From: Anaerolineae bacterium
GTDB taxonomy: Bacteria; Chloroflexota; Anaerolineae; E26-bin7
DNA: 6,132 bases
NCBI GenBank assembly: GCA_029933115.1
Contig: JAOZOT010000222.1
Span: 1 to 6,132 of the forward strand
Direction: 5' to 3'
Shown: positions 5,414 through 6,132 of the stretch, piece by piece
Numbering within the stretch: position 1 is the first letter of the stretch
How the letters are laid out: every line of letters begins with the position of its first letter
The notes under the pieces: model-generated
The model's database searches: none
What the model saw: the letters and a program-made list of their open reading frames with translations, nothing else
Told to the model about the DNA's origin: nothing
Program-made: the position numbers and the translations under genes

Positions 5414-5968
5414 ATGACAGTACGGAGCTTTGACGGAAAAACCCCTCGCATCGGCGAAGGGAGCTATGTCCACCCCTCGGCCGATGTGTTCGGTGATGTG
5501 ACCATTGGTCGGGGGTGCTGGATCGGACCCGGGGCCCGCCTGCGGGGAGACTACGGTACCATCGTGGTGGGTGACTATTCCAGCATAGAAGACAACTGCG
5601 TGATCCACGCCCGTCCTGGTGAGACCACCCACATCGGCAACTGGGTGACCATTGGCCACGGCTGCGTGATCCACACCGCTACAGTGCGGGACTACGCTGT
5701 GGTCGGGATGGGCAGCATCGTCAGCGATTGGGCCGTGGTCGGCGTCTGGGCCGTGGTTGGTGAGGGCGCGGTAGTGAAGCAGAACCAGGAGGTACCCGAG
5801 GGGCACATCGCCGTGGGCGTGCCGGCCCGTATCCTGGAAAAGCCGGTATCCGAAGAGTACAAGGCCCAATGGTCAGAGTTCAAGAAGGTGTACGTGGACC
5901 TGGCCCGGCACTACCCTGATAAACTGCAAGATTTAGACTATCCCCAAAATGCTCAAGGCGGACGATAG
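5414..5968 (+). CDS. Gamma-class carbonic anhydrase-like hexapeptide-repeat protein
   Basis: A 184-residue left-handed beta-helix protein, predicted to interconvert CO2 and bicarbonate at a metal site shared between subunits of a trimer. Hexapeptide coils run from about residue 13 to 150 (IGEGSYVHPSADVFGD, TIGRGCWIGPGARLRGD and others). The three expected metal-ligand histidines are H65 (CVIHAR), H82 (TIGHG) and H87 (VIHTA). R44 and D46 match the conserved Arg/Asp pair of the family. The helix ends with VPEGHIAVGVPARIL and is followed by a C-terminal alpha-helix (SEEYKAQWSEFKKVYVDLARHY), as usual. The long acidic loop of the Methanosarcina Cam type is absent, so this is CamH/YrdA/PaaY-like; many such members show weak or untested carbonic anhydrase activity. 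Start ATG at 5414 with AGGGA 6 nt upstream; the gap to the previous gene is 13 nt. The final residues lie in a palindromic structure (5938-6019). Confidence 0.9.
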   Translation: MTVRSFDGKTPRIGEGSYVHPSADVFGDVTIGRGCWIGPGARLRGDYGTIVVGDYSSIEDNCVIHARPGETTHIGNWVTIGHGCVIHTATVRDYAVVGMGSIVSDWAVVGVWAVVGEGAVVKQNQEVPEGHIAVGVPARILEKPVSEEYKAQWSEFKKVYVDLARHYPDKLQDLDYPQNAQGGR

Positions 5969-6019
5969 TTCGCCGCCGGACTGTCGTCCAGCCGGAGCAG
6001 CAGTGATTTTTGGGGTAGA
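5938..6019 (+). repeat. Nested inverted repeat spanning the end of the carbonic anhydrase gene
   Basis: Three layers of complementarity are visible. The outer layer is TATCCCCAAAAT near 5939-5950 with ATTTTTGGGGTA near 6006-6018 (one bulge). The middle layer is GCTC (5951-5954) with GAGC (5995-5998). The inner layer is GGACGATAGT (5960-5969) with ACTGTCGTCC (5980-5989), complementary apart from one G-U pair, around a 10-nt loop. The stop codon (5966-5968) lies inside the inner left arm. The transcript would therefore end in a strong fold. The T-run at 6006-6010 is part of the outer stem rather than a free tail, so a standard intrinsic terminator is not evident. Confidence 0.6.
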
Positions 6020-6049
6020 CTCAGTAGATCGCGGATCTTGTTCGTAGTG

Positions 6050-6063
6050 GGCGATTTATCGCC
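6050..6063. repeat. Short palindrome GGCGAT-TT-ATCGCC
   Basis: A perfect 6-bp stem with a 2-nt loop, preceded by TTCGTAGTG. Comparable CGTAGGGGCGAT-type motifs are, from recollection, common dispersed repeats in Chloroflexota and some other phyla, so it may be another repeat-family member. A small nearby dyad AGATC-GCG-GATCT lies at 6026-6038. Confidence 0.45.
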
Positions 6064-6083
6064 TCAAAGAGGAAAATTTTATG

Positions 6084-6120
6084 GTTTTTTGGGCGGCGGC
6101 AAAGCCGCCGCCCAAAAAAC
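6084..6120. repeat. Perfect 37-bp palindrome near the window end
   Basis: 17-nt arms 6084-6100 and 6104-6120 are perfectly complementary around an AAA loop: G, six T, then GGGCGGCGGC on the left and the mirror on the right. The T-run precedes the GC stem and the A-run follows it on both strands, the opposite of an intrinsic terminator. The A/T runs would simply extend the stem. It is the strongest hairpin downstream of the operon and may still stabilise the 3' end or block read-through. No gene is supported between 5969 and 6132. Confidence 0.75.
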
Positions 6121-6132
6121 ACCCTATTTTCC

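Noticed and set aside
5729..5764. 18-nt tandem repeat (WAVVGV, WAVVGE) in the carbonic anhydrase gene as a recent duplication
   Set aside because: These are consecutive hexapeptide coils, and the number of coils in this region matches ordinary family members, so no extra unit is implied.
6084..6120. Canonical intrinsic terminator
   Set aside because: The stem is followed by A residues and preceded by T residues on both strands, so there is no U-tract after the hairpin.
6081..6132. Possible start of a further plus-strand gene (ATG at 6081 with AGAGGA upstream)
   Set aside because: The reading frame runs directly through the perfect palindrome and encodes only about 17 low-complexity residues before the window ends.
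1..6132. CRISPR array, tRNA or rRNA genes
   Set aside because: No regularly spaced direct repeats, cloverleaf-like segments or ribosomal RNA sequence were seen; the repeats present are palindromic and dispersed.

Overview
The window reads as a GC-rich bacterial chromosome segment from an anaerobic or facultatively anaerobic organism. Protein style, GTG start use and the density of short palindromic repeats suggest Chloroflexota (Anaerolineae-like). That placement is an inference from general impression, not from a marker gene.

Layout. Positions 2-165 are a long imperfect palindrome that abuts, and slightly overlaps, the end of a minus-strand formate dehydrogenase catalytic subunit gene (163-2292; FdhF-like, Cys in place of selenocysteine). 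A 340-bp divergent intergenic region (2293-2632) holds a candidate promoter for the dehydrogenase, a 44-bp palindrome, a promoter with perfect -35 and -10 hexamers and 17-bp spacing, and a dyad-rich 5' leader. From 2633 to 5968 five plus-strand genes follow with overlaps or gaps of 13-21 nt, almost certainly one operon: a PadR-family regulator, a DUF4213/DUF364 'heavy-metal chelation' protein, an Mrp/NBP35-type Fe-S carrier ATPase with an N-terminal MIP18 domain, a NifX/NifB-C-like dinitrogenase iron-molybdenum cofactor domain protein, and a gamma-class carbonic anhydrase-like hexapeptide protein. The last 164 bases contain three palindromic structures and no supported gene.

How it may work together. 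Four operon members belong to families that handle metals or metallocofactors, or that bind a catalytic metal, and they sit back-to-back with a Mo/W-bis-MGD, [4Fe-4S] enzyme that interconverts formate and CO2. The gamma-carbonic anhydrase would interconvert CO2 and bicarbonate. A reasonable hypothesis is a PadR-controlled metal or Fe-S maturation module linked to formate/CO2 metabolism. No single gene here proves that link.

The most unusual sequence-level feature is that short palindromic repeats appear inside reading frames without breaking them: two in the DUF364 gene, one forming the C-terminal tail of the formate dehydrogenase and a possible fourth in its middle. Related palindromes also occupy the intergenic spaces.
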